The position numbers were made by a program, and so were the translations under genes. Under the pieces are notes generated by a model that was given only the letters and a program-made list of their open reading frames with translations, was not told where the DNA came from and did no database searches. Source: Opitutia bacterium (lineage in GTDB: Bacteria > Verrucomicrobiota > Verrucomicrobiia > Opitutales > Opitutaceae). From it: a stretch of 64,000 nucleotides of DNA. Location of the stretch: assembly GCA_016187925.1 (NCBI GenBank), contig JACPIS010000001.1, forward strand, positions 124,001 through 188,000. The letters run 5' to 3'. Positions within the stretch are counted from its first letter, which is position 1, and each line of letters opens with the position of its first letter. Shown here in pieces: positions 26,819 through 35,881 of this stretch.

Positions 26819-29692
26819 TCAACGATTTGCTCCCGTCCTCGCGGAATCCGCGGGAGACCGTTCCGCCGCCACGCGGCGGTCTCGCCAGCGCGCCGCCTCG
26901 GTCGCCTGGCCGCGCGCGGCATAGCATTTTTCCAGACGCAGAACGGCATCCCTCCATTGGATCCCCAGTGGGGAGCCGTCTGGCGCGTCCGTCGGGCGCA
27001 GCTCACGTTCGGCGGACAACAGCAGCACTTCGGCCTCGGCGTAGCGGGCCTGGCCGGCCAGGGCGTCGCCGAGCAGGCTGTCGGCGACGGGGGTCCGCCA
27101 GAAATTCGGTTCGGTGCGATGGTGCGCCGGCACGGTCAGGCGCAGATTCTGTTCGGCGTCGGCCCAATGGCTCTGTTGCAATTGGGATGCCGCCAGCTCG
27201 TCGCGGGCGATCAGGGTCTCGTGGTGCTCTGGGCCCAGCAACCGGTCCCGGAGCTGAGTTGCCTCAGCGAGGACGGGTTCCGCTTCCGCGAGGCGCCCGG
27301 CCAGGCGGAGGGAAACCCCGATGCCAAGCAGCGAGGCCGCGATGTCGGGGTGGTTGTCCGATCCCCATGTCCGGCGACGGGTGGCAAGGATGCGCCGGTG
27401 GAGTTCGATCGCCTCCGCATACCGGCCTTGGATCTGCTGCAGGTAGGCGAGGGAAGTCCAGGCGCCAAGGGTGATCGGGTGCTCCGGGCCGAGTGCCTGT
27501 TGCAACGACTGCGCCTCGCGTTCAACCAAGGCGGCCGCATCGGCGTAACGTCCGAGGTCCTGATAGACTGTCGCCAGGCCGGCGAGGGCGGTGAGAGTGT
27601 CGGGGTGATCCGCTCCGAGGGAGCGGGTGCGCAGTGCGATCAACCGATGGTTCAGTTGTTCGGACTCCGGGTAGCGGCCAATGGAGCGGTAGATGGCGGC
27701 AAGGGTGCTCATCACCTCAAGCGTGGCGGGGTTCTCCGCTCCCAGGGTCTTTTCGAGCCCGACCAGCGCCCTTGTTCCGCAGTCGAGGGCGAGGTCGAAC
27801 TGTCGCGCCTCCCGATGCACGAGGGCAAGGGATTGCCAGGCGCCAAAAGTGTTCGGGTGAGCGGGTCCGTTTCGGGCCAGCCGCGTGACGAGTGCGTGTC
27901 GCGCCAGCTGTTCGGCTTCGACGCTCTTCTTTTGTCCCGCGAGGCATACCGCCAGGATTTGCTCAAGGTGAACCACGAGGGGAGACTCCGCGCCCTGGGT
28001 GCGCCTGATCCGCGCCAAGGTGGATCGCAACAGCGCTTCCGCCTCGGGCCCGCGGTTCAGGCGGGACAGAGTCCAGACCAAACCATCGGTCGCCCGCAGC
28101 GATTCGTCGTCATCGGGCAGGCCGGCCTTCGTCCGCAAGGCCAGAGACTGTGCATAGTGTTTCCGGGCCGAGTCGAAGTCCCCCAGAGTTTGGTAATCGG
28201 CGGCGAGGGTGGCGTGGAGGGCCGAGGCCACCGCTGGTTGGTCGGGGAAGCGGAGGGTGATCCGTTCGCCGGCCTGATCGAGCACACCGCGCCAACGCAG
28301 GTCCCAGATCGGCTGCGCGTGTTGAGAGGCGGGCCCGAGCAGGTCTTCCTGCAGGAACGCGGCCATACGCCGGCTGGCCGCAGCTTCCGTCTGCGCCTGG
28401 GCATTGGCGCGCCGGGCGAGCCAGGCCAGGCGCAGGCTGACCGCGGTGGCGGTGGCCAGCAGGATGACACTGACCAACACCACGGCGCTCGTGGCCTGGT
28501 GGCGACGGATGAAACGGGCGAGGATGTAGAGCCGGCCGGGCGGGCGAGCCTCGACCGGCAGATGCTCGAGATGCCGGCGGATATCAGCCGCGAGATTTCC
28601 GGCCGTGGCGTATCGCCGCGCCGGTTCCTTCTCCAGGCAGCGGAGCATGATCCAGTCCAAATCTCCGGCGAGGGCCCGCACCAGCGCTTTGGGGGCAAGG
28701 TCGCGTTGCCCGGCGAGGCGCGTGCCTTCGTCCGCGGAAAGCAGGCGCAGGGTTGAAGAGGGAAGGCCGGGCGGATCCTCGCGCAATTGCCGGAGAAACT
28801 CAGTGGAACTGGTCGGGCTGAACGGCAGCCGCCCCGTGAGCAGCTCATGCAACAGCACGCCGAGACTGTAGATGTCGGAACGGGTATCGACGGCGTGTCC
28901 GGTGGATTCGGATTGTTCGGGGCTCACATAGCCGAGAGTGCCGATGAATGTTCCGTAGGCGGTGGTGAGTGTCTGATCGGCCAGCCGGCCGGTGACAGCC
29001 TTGGCGACGCCAAAGTCGATCACCTTGGGCTGCGGTTTGGACACATCATGGACCACCAAGATGTTGGAGGGCTTGAGATCGCGGTGAATGACCCCTTTCT
29101 GGTGGGCGTGCTCGACCGCTTCGCAGACCGCGAGAAACAGCCCGAGGCGGGCGGACAAGGTAAGCCGGTGCGTGTCGCAGTAAGTGGTGATTTTCGTTCC
29201 TGCGACCAGTTCCATGACGAAATACGGCCGGCCGGCGGCGGTGGTGCCGGCGTCATACACCCGGGCGATGCCCGGATGGTCGAGGAGGGCCAGTGCCTGG
29301 CGTTCAGTGGCGAAGCGGGTGATGACTTCCTGCGTGTCCATGCCCAGCTTGATGACCTTGAGGGCGACCTGGCGCCGCAACGGTCTGGTTTGCTCGGCGC
29401 GGAAAACCACGCCCCAGCCGCCTTCGCCCAGGGATTCTCTCAAGATGTAATGGTCGATGTGCACCCCCGGGCCGAGGTGGCCAACGGGGGTGGGTTCCCG
29501 GATGATCGGGGTGTTCAGAAACTCACCGGCCGAATCATGTGCGGCGAGCAGGGTTGTGAGGCGTCGGGCGAGCCCGGGCGGGGCCGAACGGGCGAGGAAC
29601 CCGGCGCGTTCCCCGAAAGGAAGCGCGAGCGCGGCATGAAAGAGTTCCTCCTCGGAATCACTGCTGGGATCGGTTTGTGGCGCGGGGCCCAT
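26819..29692 (-). CDS. Transmembrane serine/threonine protein kinase with C-terminal TPR repeats
   Basis: The ATG at 29692 (MGPAPQTDPSSDSEEELF) avoids overlap with the sigma-factor gene and gives 957 residues. The Hanks-type kinase domain (about 70-370) is complete: glycine loop LGEGGWGVVF, catalytic Lys in VALKVIKLG, HRDLKPSN near 204, and DFGVAKA. A membrane helix lies near 397-420 (VVLVSVILLATATAVSL). The ~500 extracytoplasmic residues are tandem TPR units of the kinesin-light-chain type (repeated 'LGPEHPxTL' phrases). It starts 16 bp after a TIGR02999-type sigma factor on the same strand. Such kinase-sigma pairs are common in Planctomycetota and Verrucomicrobiota and probably form a signalling unit. 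Confidence 0.92.
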   Translation of the reverse strand: MGPAPQTDPSSDSEEELFHAALALPFGERAGFLARSAPPGLARRLTTLLAAHDSAGEFLNTPIIREPTPVGHLGPGVHIDHYILRESLGEGGWGVVFRAEQTRPLRRQVALKVIKLGMDTQEVITRFATERQALALLDHPGIARVYDAGTTAAGRPYFVMELVAGTKITTYCDTHRLTLSARLGLFLAVCEAVEHAHQKGVIHRDLKPSNILVVHDVSKPQPKVIDFGVAKAVTGRLADQTLTTAYGTFIGTLGYVSPEQSESTGHAVDTRSDIYSLGVLLHELLTGRLPFSPTSSTEFLRQLREDPPGLPSSTLRLLSADEGTRLAGQRDLAPKALVRALAGDLDWIMLRCLEKEPARRYATAGNLAADIRRHLEHLPVEARPPGRLYILARFIRRHQATSAVVLVSVILLATATAVSLRLAWLARRANAQAQTEAAASRRMAAFLQEDLLGPASQHAQPIWDLRWRGVLDQAGERITLRFPDQPAVASALHATLAADYQTLGDFDSARKHYAQSLALRTKAGLPDDDESLRATDGLVWTLSRLNRGPEAEALLRSTLARIRRTQGAESPLVVHLEQILAVCLAGQKKSVEAEQLARHALVTRLARNGPAHPNTFGAWQSLALVHREARQFDLALDCGTRALVGLEKTLGAENPATLEVMSTLAAIYRSIGRYPESEQLNHRLIALRTRSLGADHPDTLTALAGLATVYQDLGRYADAAALVEREAQSLQQALGPEHPITLGAWTSLAYLQQIQGRYAEAIELHRRILATRRRTWGSDNHPDIAASLLGIGVSLRLAGRLAEAEPVLAEATQLRDRLLGPEHHETLIARDELAASQLQQSHWADAEQNLRLTVPAHHRTEPNFWRTPVADSLLGDALAGQARYAEAEVLLLSAERELRPTDAPDGSPLGIQWRDAVLRLEKCYAARGQATEAARWRDRRVAAERSPADSARTGANR

Positions 29693-29708
29693 GACGAGAC
29701 ATGCGCAA

Positions 29709-30263
29709 TCACGGCGCGCCGGGGGATCGGGCGGATTGCAATTCCGCGTGCAAACAGGCCCGCGCATAACTCCACCAACGCTTGGCCGTCGGTTCGGAGA
29801 TGCCGAGGACGCGAGCGGCCTCCTCCAGAGTGAGCCCGCCGAAGTAGCGTAGTTTCACCAGTTCCGCCTTGCGCGGCTGACGGGTGGCAAGGCGGGCCAG
29901 GGCTTCGTCCAACCGGACGAGCAGATCGGGGTCGGCATCCGCGTCGGGGGCCAGAAAGGCCTCGTTGAACTCAACCCGGGGGATGCCGCCTCCGCGGCGG
30001 AGCGCCGAGCGGCGCCGCGCCCGATCAATGAGGATCCGCCGCATCGCCTCGGCGGCCGCGCCGAAGAAATGGGCGCGGTTTTCCCAGTCGGGCTGCTTTT
30101 CCCCGCCCAGCCGGAGCCAAGCCTCATGCACCAAGGCCGTGGGTTGGAGCGTCACGCAAGAGCTTTCCCGAGCCATCCGGCCGGCGGCGAGACGCCGCAA
30201 TTCCTGGTAAATCTCCTGCGTGAGCTTGAGCGGATCGGAGGGCAAGATGGATTCGTCGGACAT
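29709..30263 (-). CDS. ECF-type RNA polymerase sigma factor, TIGR02999-like
   Basis: A 184-residue sigma factor with region 2 ('LVHEAWLRLGGE', 'FFGAAAEAMRRILIDRARRR') and region 4 (LRYFGGLTLEEAARVLGISEPTAKRWWSYARA). 'HEAWLRL' and 'AMRRILIDRARRR' are hallmarks of the TIGR02999 (Sig-70_X6) subgroup of ECF-like factors. No anti-sigma factor gene accompanies it. Instead, the next gene is a membrane Ser/Thr kinase, suggesting control by phosphorylation. It is the upstream member of the pair and lies 20 bp beyond the YhaM-like gene stop on the same strand. Confidence 0.92.
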   Translation of the reverse strand: MSDESILPSDPLKLTQEIYQELRRLAAGRMARESSCVTLQPTALVHEAWLRLGGEKQPDWENRAHFFGAAAEAMRRILIDRARRRSALRRGGGIPRVEFNEAFLAPDADADPDLLVRLDEALARLATRQPRKAELVKLRYFGGLTLEEAARVLGISEPTAKRWWSYARACLHAELQSARSPGAP

Positions 30264-30282
30264 CGCGTCGTCTCCCGCCGGT

Positions 30283-31272
30283 TCACTTCTGCGGCTTCGC
30301 GAGCAGCAGCTGGGCGTTCAGGCCCATGTGTTTTTCGGAGAACTGGTCGTTTTCGCCGGCTTGGCGGAGGAGGCGCTGGACCATGCCCATCTTGGCGTCG
30401 AGATCGTCGACCTTGGCCACGAAGACGGCCTCGGGCGTGGCGGCCATGACGGCGGCGCCCCATTCGAGTTCGCCCTGATGGCTGAGGACGATGTGTTCGA
30501 GACGTTCGAGCAGGTCGGAGGGCAGCTTGGCCTTGATGCCGGCCTTGCGCACGAGCTGGTAACCAAGCACGACGTGCCCCTGCAACAGGCCGCGGCGGCT
30601 GCGCATCGTGACGAGGTCGCCCTCGTATTCGATGACCTTGCCGGTGTCGTGGACGAGGATGCCGGCCATTGCGAGGTCGGCGTCGACTTCGGGGTAGAGG
30701 GGGAGGAGCGCTTTGGCCGCGCGCGCCATGTGCGTCGTGTGCTCGAGCAGGCCGTGCCGGTAGGCGTGGTGCATGGCAACGGCGGCGGGAGCGGTCCGGA
30801 ACGACTCGCCGATCTCGTCGAACAAACTCTGCACGGTGGCACGCAGTTCGGCATGCTGGATCGAGGCGATGTGTTGTTGGAACTCCGCCCAGAGCGCGTC
30901 GGCGTCTTCCGGGGCGGTCTCGACCAGGTTGGCCAACAAGGATGAACCGGCCAGCTGGTCGGGCGAGATGGCCTCGGCGCGCTGCAGGCGCGGCGAGAAG
31001 CGGTCCTGAAAATACTCGACCTTGCCCTCGACGCGCACGACGGTGCCCTCGCGGGCGGTCTTGAAGAGATCGAAGTGCGGGCTGTCGCCGAAGACGTTTG
31101 CGCTGAAGTTGCCGGTCTTGTCGCCGAGGTCGACGGTCAGGAAGGCGTTGCCGTTCTTCGCGGTCTTGGCGGTGGTGCGCTTGACGAGGAGGACGCTGGA
31201 GAAGGTGTCGCCGCCATCGCGGTTGAGGGCCTTGAGGTCGCGGACGGTGAGCGGGGAGTTGAAATCAGCCAT
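30283..31272 (-). CDS. YhaM-family 3'-5' exoribonuclease / HD hydrolase
   Basis: This 329-residue protein has an N-terminal OB-fold nucleic-acid-binding domain (about 10-105; 'FLTVDLGDKTGNFSANVFGD') and a C-terminal HD domain. The HD motifs are 'LLEHTTHMARAAKALLPLYP', then GILVHDTGKV, then 'LGYQLVRKAG' and HIVLSHQGELEWG. OB+HD is the YhaM/CBF1 architecture, known for Mn-dependent 3'-5' exonuclease activity on RNA and short DNA. Length and motif order match. A typical sigma/kinase pair lies downstream. I see nothing that links it to them beyond strand. Confidence 0.88.
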   Translation of the reverse strand: MADFNSPLTVRDLKALNRDGGDTFSSVLLVKRTTAKTAKNGNAFLTVDLGDKTGNFSANVFGDSPHFDLFKTAREGTVVRVEGKVEYFQDRFSPRLQRAEAISPDQLAGSSLLANLVETAPEDADALWAEFQQHIASIQHAELRATVQSLFDEIGESFRTAPAAVAMHHAYRHGLLEHTTHMARAAKALLPLYPEVDADLAMAGILVHDTGKVIEYEGDLVTMRSRRGLLQGHVVLGYQLVRKAGIKAKLPSDLLERLEHIVLSHQGELEWGAAVMAATPEAVFVAKVDDLDAKMGMVQRLLRQAGENDQFSEKHMGLNAQLLLAKPQK

Positions 31273-31363
31273 GGTGTTGAGTGAAGGGAGGAAGGCGGCG
31301 GAAACCCGCCTTCACTCTTGCGAGTTACGGCGAGGCGCGTCCAGCGGCTTCGCCGCCGGCGAG

Positions 31364-31915
31364 TCAGCCATATTTTTTGACGAGCGAAGTGAAGGCCCGG
31401 AAGAAAGGATGGCGCGCGTCGTTCAGCAGCGCGTAGAACACGGTCTCGGACGGCAGCAGGTGGCAGCCGGCCTTGGCGAGCGCGGCCAACGCGGTGGTGG
31501 CGTCGTCCGCGCGGCGCGCGCCCACGCAGTCGGTCAGGATGGTGACTTGGTAATCGTTGCGCAGGGCGTCGATGGCCGTCTGGTAGACGCACACCGGCGC
31601 CTCGATGCCGCAGATGATGAGGTGCTCCGCCCCGATCTCCTGCAGGCGGCGCTTGATGCGCTCGTCGCCGAAGGCCGAGAAAGCGTCCTTGCCCATGCTC
31701 TCGGGCTTGGGCGCGAGGGCGAGCAGCTCCGGGGTGGTGCGGCCGAGCTTGGCCGGCACCTGCTCGGTGAACAGCACCGGCAGACCGAGCCCGTGCGCCG
31801 ATTCGAGGGCGAAGGCGCAGCGGAGCTGGACGCGGGCGGCCCCGGGAATGGCGGCCATGAACGCGGGCTGCATGTCGATGCAGAGCAAAAGCGTGTCGGG
31901 AGTGGCGCGGCTCAT
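31364..31915 (-). CDS. Isochorismatase-family cysteine hydrolase
   Basis: Starting at the ATG at 31915 (MSRATPDTLLLCIDMQPAF) gives 183 residues. The catalytic triad of the family is visible: Asp in 'LLCIDMQ', Lys in 'ESMGKDAFSA' and Cys in 'ICGIEAPVCVYQTA', with the cis-peptide GIEAP just before the Cys. Relatives include YcaC-type hydrolases and nicotinamidases. The short length and 'GIEAPVCV' point to the YcaC-like branch, whose natural substrate is generally unclear. It lies 91 bp upstream of the YhaM-like gene on the same strand. Confidence 0.85.
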   Translation of the reverse strand: MSRATPDTLLLCIDMQPAFMAAIPGAARVQLRCAFALESAHGLGLPVLFTEQVPAKLGRTTPELLALAPKPESMGKDAFSAFGDERIKRRLQEIGAEHLIICGIEAPVCVYQTAIDALRNDYQVTILTDCVGARRADDATTALAALAKAGCHLLPSETVFYALLNDARHPFFRAFTSLVKKYG

Positions 31916-32027
31916 GCCGGTAATCTCTGCCTGACCGGGCCACGGGACAACTTGTTTTTCACGCACAGGCGACGCGGGGATTTGGGCTAGCCATCGCCCG
32001 CCCGCGGGCTAAACAGGAGGTTCGTCC

Positions 32028-32591
32028 ATGGAGCTGAACCTTCACCCGATTTCCACCCAGTGTTGCGTTTCCGGACGTGCGTTTGCCGAGGGCGACCGCG
32101 TCGTCTGCTATCTCGTCCGCGAGGACAACGGCCTGACCGGCCGGCGCGACCTGCTCGAGAGCGAGGACGCCAACCTGCCCAAGTCCGCCGAGGTGTATTG
32201 CCGCTGGGTCCTGAACTTCAAGCCGCGCCGCGGCGACGAGAATCCCGACCGCGCCCTGAAGTTCACCGCCGAAAGCCTTTTCCTGACGTTGGCCGATCCG
32301 GCCAATCCGCCGAGCGAGACGAACACCCCGCTGCTGCAGTTCCTCGCGCTCCTGCTCGAACGCAAGAAGCTCATCAAGCCGCGCGGCCTGACCGAGGATG
32401 GCGTGCGGCAAGTCTACGAGCACATGCGCACGCACCAGAACTACGAGGTGCCGGTCGGCACGCTCGACGATGCGTTCTTCCTGAAGATTCAGGAGCAGCT
32501 CGGCGTGCTCGTCGGCACGCCCAAGCCGAAGGCAGTGGTTTCGACTGAGCCGCAGCCGGCGTCCGCTACGCAGCCGGCCGCCACGAGTTGA
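32028..32591 (+). CDS. Conserved hypothetical cytoplasmic protein
   Basis: A 187-residue protein with a strong ribosome-binding site: AGGAGG lies 8 nt before the ATG. The first ~30 residues contain Cys residues (STQCCVSGRAF ... VVCYLV) and a compact beta-rich pattern, followed by a helical half (LLQFLALLLERKKLIKPRGL) and a Pro/Thr-rich tail that looks disordered. The Cys pattern is reminiscent of a small metal-binding knuckle but lacks a clear fourth ligand. I do not recognise the family. It is convergent with the gene at 32855-34612 and separated from it by a repeat and a bidirectional terminator. Confidence 0.7.
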   Translation: MELNLHPISTQCCVSGRAFAEGDRVVCYLVREDNGLTGRRDLLESEDANLPKSAEVYCRWVLNFKPRRGDENPDRALKFTAESLFLTLADPANPPSETNTPLLQFLALLLERKKLIKPRGLTEDGVRQVYEHMRTHQNYEVPVGTLDDAFFLKIQEQLGVLVGTPKPKAVVSTEPQPASATQPAATS

Positions 32592-32640
32592 GCGACGTAG
32601 GGCTCGACCTCGCGTCGAGCCTATCGGGCTTGGTCGCGGT

Positions 32641-32717
32641 GTAGGAGCCTGCTTGCAGGCGATAGGGACGTGCGCCAACGGATCGTGTGCTGAATCGCCT
32701 GCAGGCAGACTCCTGCA
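32641..32717. repeat. Palindromic intergenic repeat, 'TAGGAGCCTG' family, copy 1
   Basis: The ends are inverted: GTAGGAGCCTGCTTGCAGGC at the left, and GCCTGCAGGCAGACTCCTGC at the right. The same element occurs at 62435-62490. Just before it, at 32600-32622, GGGCTCGAC/GTCGAGCC forms another small hairpin. Such extragenic palindromes can fold in mRNA or DNA; their function here is unknown. Confidence 0.7.
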
Positions 32718-32776
32718 AATAGGAAAGCAGGAGGAGGCCTCACGCGAGGTGAGGCCCTGCCGAAAAACGCCAGCTA

Positions 32777-32806
32777 CAAAAAAACCCGCGGCGACGCGGG
32801 CTTTTG
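32777..32806. terminator. Bidirectional intrinsic terminator between convergent genes
   Basis: Hairpin CCCGCG-GCGA-CGCGGG (32785-32800) has an A-run on its left (a T-run for the minus strand) and CTTTTGC on its right. It lies between two convergent genes, where a terminator working in both directions is expected. Confidence 0.8.
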
Positions 32807-32854
32807 CTGTGTCGGCTCAGCTGGAGCTGAGCCTTTCAAACGGAGTGGGCCGGC

Positions 32855-34612
32855 TCAGGCCTCAGCCATCGTGATGTCCGGCTCGAAGCTGACCGCGAGG
32901 CGGTAGACTTGGCCGGGGCGCATGATGAGCGGATGGTCGCGGATGAACATCTGCACATAGTGGATCTTGCCGTAGTTGGTGCGGTAGGCGGGATCGGCGC
33001 TGACGACCTCGGTCTCCTGCCAGTTGGCGTGGAAATCGTCCTTCAGCACGGAGCAGCGGTGACCCAGCGCGCCGAGCGCGGGGGAGGTGCCCATGCGGTA
33101 GCGCGAGTGCGGGGCGCCGATGACGAGCGCCATGCGGAATTTGTCGAGCTGCACCTGGTTTTTCACTGTGTAGGCGAACTCCGCGGAAATCTTGCTGCCG
33201 GTGAACGTCCACTGGACCTTCGCGCTGCCGAGGCCGCGGACGAACTCCTCCTTGGTGTTGATGAGCTCGGGCTGCTCGTAGCGGAAGAAGAACGAGTTCT
33301 TCAGGCCGAGACCGGTGACGCACTTCTGGCCGTAGAACGCGGGCAGGGTGACGTTTTCGCCGAACGTGAGCTCGGGGAGCATGACGGGCAGGTAGACGTT
33401 GTTCGGCCAGTCGAAGACGCCCGGGCTGTGCGGGAACGGCAGGCTGTCGGCCGTGCAGGTCGCGCCGGAGCTGATGAGCGGCAGCTGCACATGCAGGCCG
33501 GACTCGGCGTCGCGGTAGAGGAACAGGCCCTGCTCCTTGCGGTTGGACTTGTCGTAGATGACGAAGCGGCCCGAGGTGCGGGCGGGCTCGGCCTTGACGG
33601 CGTCGGGCATCGCCACGGTCTTGCCGAGGCGGGACCACTGGCAGAGGTAGCGGGCGGCGTCGAAGTTGGCCATGCGCGTGGTGTGCGTGGCGTAGGCGGT
33701 GCGTTCCTCGTCGCGCACGTCGAGGAAACCGTGCTCCTGATCGAGGTAGGTCTGGAAGAAATAATAGAACAGGCGGCGCAGGATATCGAAATACTTGTTC
33801 TTCTGGTCGTCGGGAATCCAGCCGTCGCGCAGGCCCTGCAGGAGGAGGCTGATGCAGTGCATCTGGCCGTAGGCGCCGGCGGCGCGGCCGTAGGCCCAGC
33901 CGAGGCCGTCCGCGCGGACGAGGTCGGGCATGAGCTTGATGTACTTCTCGGCGTAGGTGCGGAGGGTGGGGAGCTTGCGCTCGCGCAGCGCGGAGTTGGC
34001 GTGCAGCTGCAGCGCGGAGCGGGTGAACACGAGCGCCATCACGCCGTAGAGATTGAAGTGGCCGCCGAAGGTGCCCTCGGCGTCGTCGAAGAAACCGGTG
34101 GAGCTGGTCTGCTCGATGCGCTCGACCATGCGCTCGATGAGGCGCGAGGTTTCGTCCTTCTTGGAGAGGCCGAGCGAGTAGCGGCAGACGGCCTTGGCGA
34201 TGTTGAAGGCCTGCCAGTAATTGTCGTAGTCGCTGCGGTGGAGGAGCTGCTTGTCGAGGCGCTGGCGGGTCTCGTCGACGAGGCGCTCCCAGACGGGGTT
34301 GCGCTCCTTGGAGGGACCGAAGCAGAGGAGGCCGAGCGCGGCGTAGGCCAGGCCGTTCTCGGCGGCGGGCTCGGTGAAGGCCTGCGCGGTGATGCAGCGC
34401 GCGGCGAGGTCGATGAGGTCGTGGCCCTTGAGGGTGGTCTCGCCGGTGGCGCGGTAGTACTCGCCGAGGGCGTAGGCGACGTGGCCGGGTTCGTCGGAGC
34501 GGGGATTCTCGCCGGCGATGGGCGAGATGGTGCCGTCGGGGTTGATCGAGTCGAGGTTATGGCCGAGCATTGAGCGGGCCATGTCGAGACATTGCTCGGA
34601 GAAGCTATTCAT
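32855..34612 (-). CDS. Conserved hypothetical protein, probable alpha/alpha-toroid fold
   Basis: This 585-residue protein has no signal peptide. The first ~370 residues consist of repeated helix pairs with conserved aromatic/acidic patches (GHVAYALGEYYRATGE, 'DYDNYWQAFNIAKAVCRYSL', 'DGLGWAYGRAAGAYGQM', 'RMANFDAARYLCQWSR'). This is the look of an (alpha/alpha)6-barrel as found in polysaccharide lyases and unsaturated-glycan hydrolases. The last ~200 residues look beta-rich (HVQLPLISSGATC ...). I cannot name a family or reaction; a carbohydrate-related role is inference from fold alone. It lies 51 bp beyond the stop of the second rho gene... on the opposite side of it: its start at 34612 faces the rho stop at 34664 on the same strand, so the two may share a transcript. 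Confidence 0.6.
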   Translation of the reverse strand: MNSFSEQCLDMARSMLGHNLDSINPDGTISPIAGENPRSDEPGHVAYALGEYYRATGETTLKGHDLIDLAARCITAQAFTEPAAENGLAYAALGLLCFGPSKERNPVWERLVDETRQRLDKQLLHRSDYDNYWQAFNIAKAVCRYSLGLSKKDETSRLIERMVERIEQTSSTGFFDDAEGTFGGHFNLYGVMALVFTRSALQLHANSALRERKLPTLRTYAEKYIKLMPDLVRADGLGWAYGRAAGAYGQMHCISLLLQGLRDGWIPDDQKNKYFDILRRLFYYFFQTYLDQEHGFLDVRDEERTAYATHTTRMANFDAARYLCQWSRLGKTVAMPDAVKAEPARTSGRFVIYDKSNRKEQGLFLYRDAESGLHVQLPLISSGATCTADSLPFPHSPGVFDWPNNVYLPVMLPELTFGENVTLPAFYGQKCVTGLGLKNSFFFRYEQPELINTKEEFVRGLGSAKVQWTFTGSKISAEFAYTVKNQVQLDKFRMALVIGAPHSRYRMGTSPALGALGHRCSVLKDDFHANWQETEVVSADPAYRTNYGKIHYVQMFIRDHPLIMRPGQVYRLAVSFEPDITMAEA

Positions 34613-34663
34613 TCGGTCGGAACGGGAGGTTGTTTGGTGTGGGTGCGGGCGGGCAAGGGAAAG

Positions 34664-35845
34664 TTAGCGGGCGATGAGCTTGAGGAACTCGGCGTTCGTC
34701 TTGGTCTTCGCGAGGCGGGTGACCATCGTGTCGGTGGCCTCCTCGATCTTCTGCTGCACGAGGGCGCGGCGGAAGAAATGGATGCCCTCGAGGGTCTTTT
34801 CGTCGAGCAGCAGCTCCTCCTTGCGGGTGCCGGAGGCGGCGACGTTGATCGCGGGCCAGATGCGCATCTCGGCGGCCTTGCGGTCGAGCACGAGCTCCAT
34901 GTTGCCGGTGCCCTTGAACTCCTGGAAGATCACGTCGTCCATGCGGCTGCCGGTCTCGACGAGGATGGAGGCGATGATGGTGAGCGAGCCGCCGTCCTCG
35001 GTATTGCGGGCGGAGGCGAAGAGCTGGCGGGGCTTCTCCAGGGCGCGGACATCGAGGCCGCCGGAGCCGGTGCGGCCGGAGTTGCGCTGCGTGTTGTGCG
35101 CGCGGGCCAGGCGGGTGAGGGAATCGAGGAAGAGCACCACGTCCTTGCCGGCCTCGACGAGGCGCTTGGCGCGCTCGATGCAGAGATCGGCGATGCGGAT
35201 GTGGTTCTCGACGGCCTCGTCGTTGGACGACGCCCAGACCTCGGCGGGCACGCTGCGCTTGAAATCGGTGACTTCCTCGGGGCGCTCGTCGACGAGCAGG
35301 ATCATGACGTGGCACTCCGGGTGGTTTTCCAGGACGCCGAGCGCCATGTCGCGCAGCATGGTGGTCTTGCCGGTGCGGGGCGGGGCGACGATGAGGCCGC
35401 GGGTGCCCTTGCCGATGGGGCAGAAGAGGTCGACGACGCGCGTGGTCATGCGGCCGTCCTTCATCTCGAGTTTGAGGTGCTCGTTCGGCGTGATCGTGAG
35501 GAGATTGACGAACTCCACCATCCGGCGGCGCGCCTCGATGTCCAACGTGTCGACCTTCTCGATGAAGCGGACCTTCGGATTCGGGAAGCGGTTGTCGGGC
35601 GTGGCCTGCGCGGTGATCATGCTGCCCTGGTTCAGCTTGAAGCGGCGGATGAGCTCGCGCGGCACGAAGGGATCGGTGGGGCGGCGTTTGCCGAAGCGCG
35701 CGAGATCGAGCAACGAGCCGTTGCGGCTGTTGTCGATGTCGAGGATGCCTTCGACGCGGACGGAATTGTCCGGCTGGGCCGGGGGCTGGGCGGGAGCGGG
35801 AGCCTGGGACGCCGGAGCGGCCTCAGACTGATTTTCTTTTTCCAT
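34664..35845 (-). CDS. rho: Second transcription termination factor Rho, short form
   Basis: A 393-residue Rho paralogue. After a Pro/Ala-rich disordered head (about 1-30) it goes directly into the cold-shock RNA-binding region (VEGILDIDNSRNGSLLD ... PFVPRELIRRFKLNQGS), so the helical Rho_N subdomain seems to be missing. The motor is complete: P-loop PPRTGKTTMLRD, '[15 protein letters not shown]', 'VVLFLDSLTRLARAHN', 'GRTGSGGLD' and the arginine-finger region '[16 protein letters not shown]'. All ATPase motifs are intact, so activity is expected. With the gene at 13500-15350 the genome carries two Rho proteins. They differ mainly in RNA-binding parts, suggesting different RNA targets or growth conditions. 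Confidence 0.94.
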   Translation of the reverse strand: MEKENQSEAAPASQAPAPAQPPAQPDNSVRVEGILDIDNSRNGSLLDLARFGKRRPTDPFVPRELIRRFKLNQGSMITAQATPDNRFPNPKVRFIEKVDTLDIEARRRMVEFVNLLTITPNEHLKLEMKDGRMTTRVVDLFCPIGKGTRGLIVAPPRTGKTTMLRDMALGVLENHPECHVMILLVDERPEEVTDFKRSVPAEVWASSNDEAVENHIRIADLCIERAKRLVEAGKDVVLFLDSLTRLARAHNTQRNSGRTGSGGLDVRALEKPRQLFASARNTEDGGSLTIIASILVETGSRMDDVIFQEFKGTGNMELVLDRKAAEMRIWPAINVAASGTRKEELLLDEKTLEGIHFFRRALVQQKIEEATDTMVTRLAKTKTNAEFLKLIAR

Positions 35846-35881
35846 ACAAAGCGGTGTTGAACAGCTGCCGAGACTTGACCG

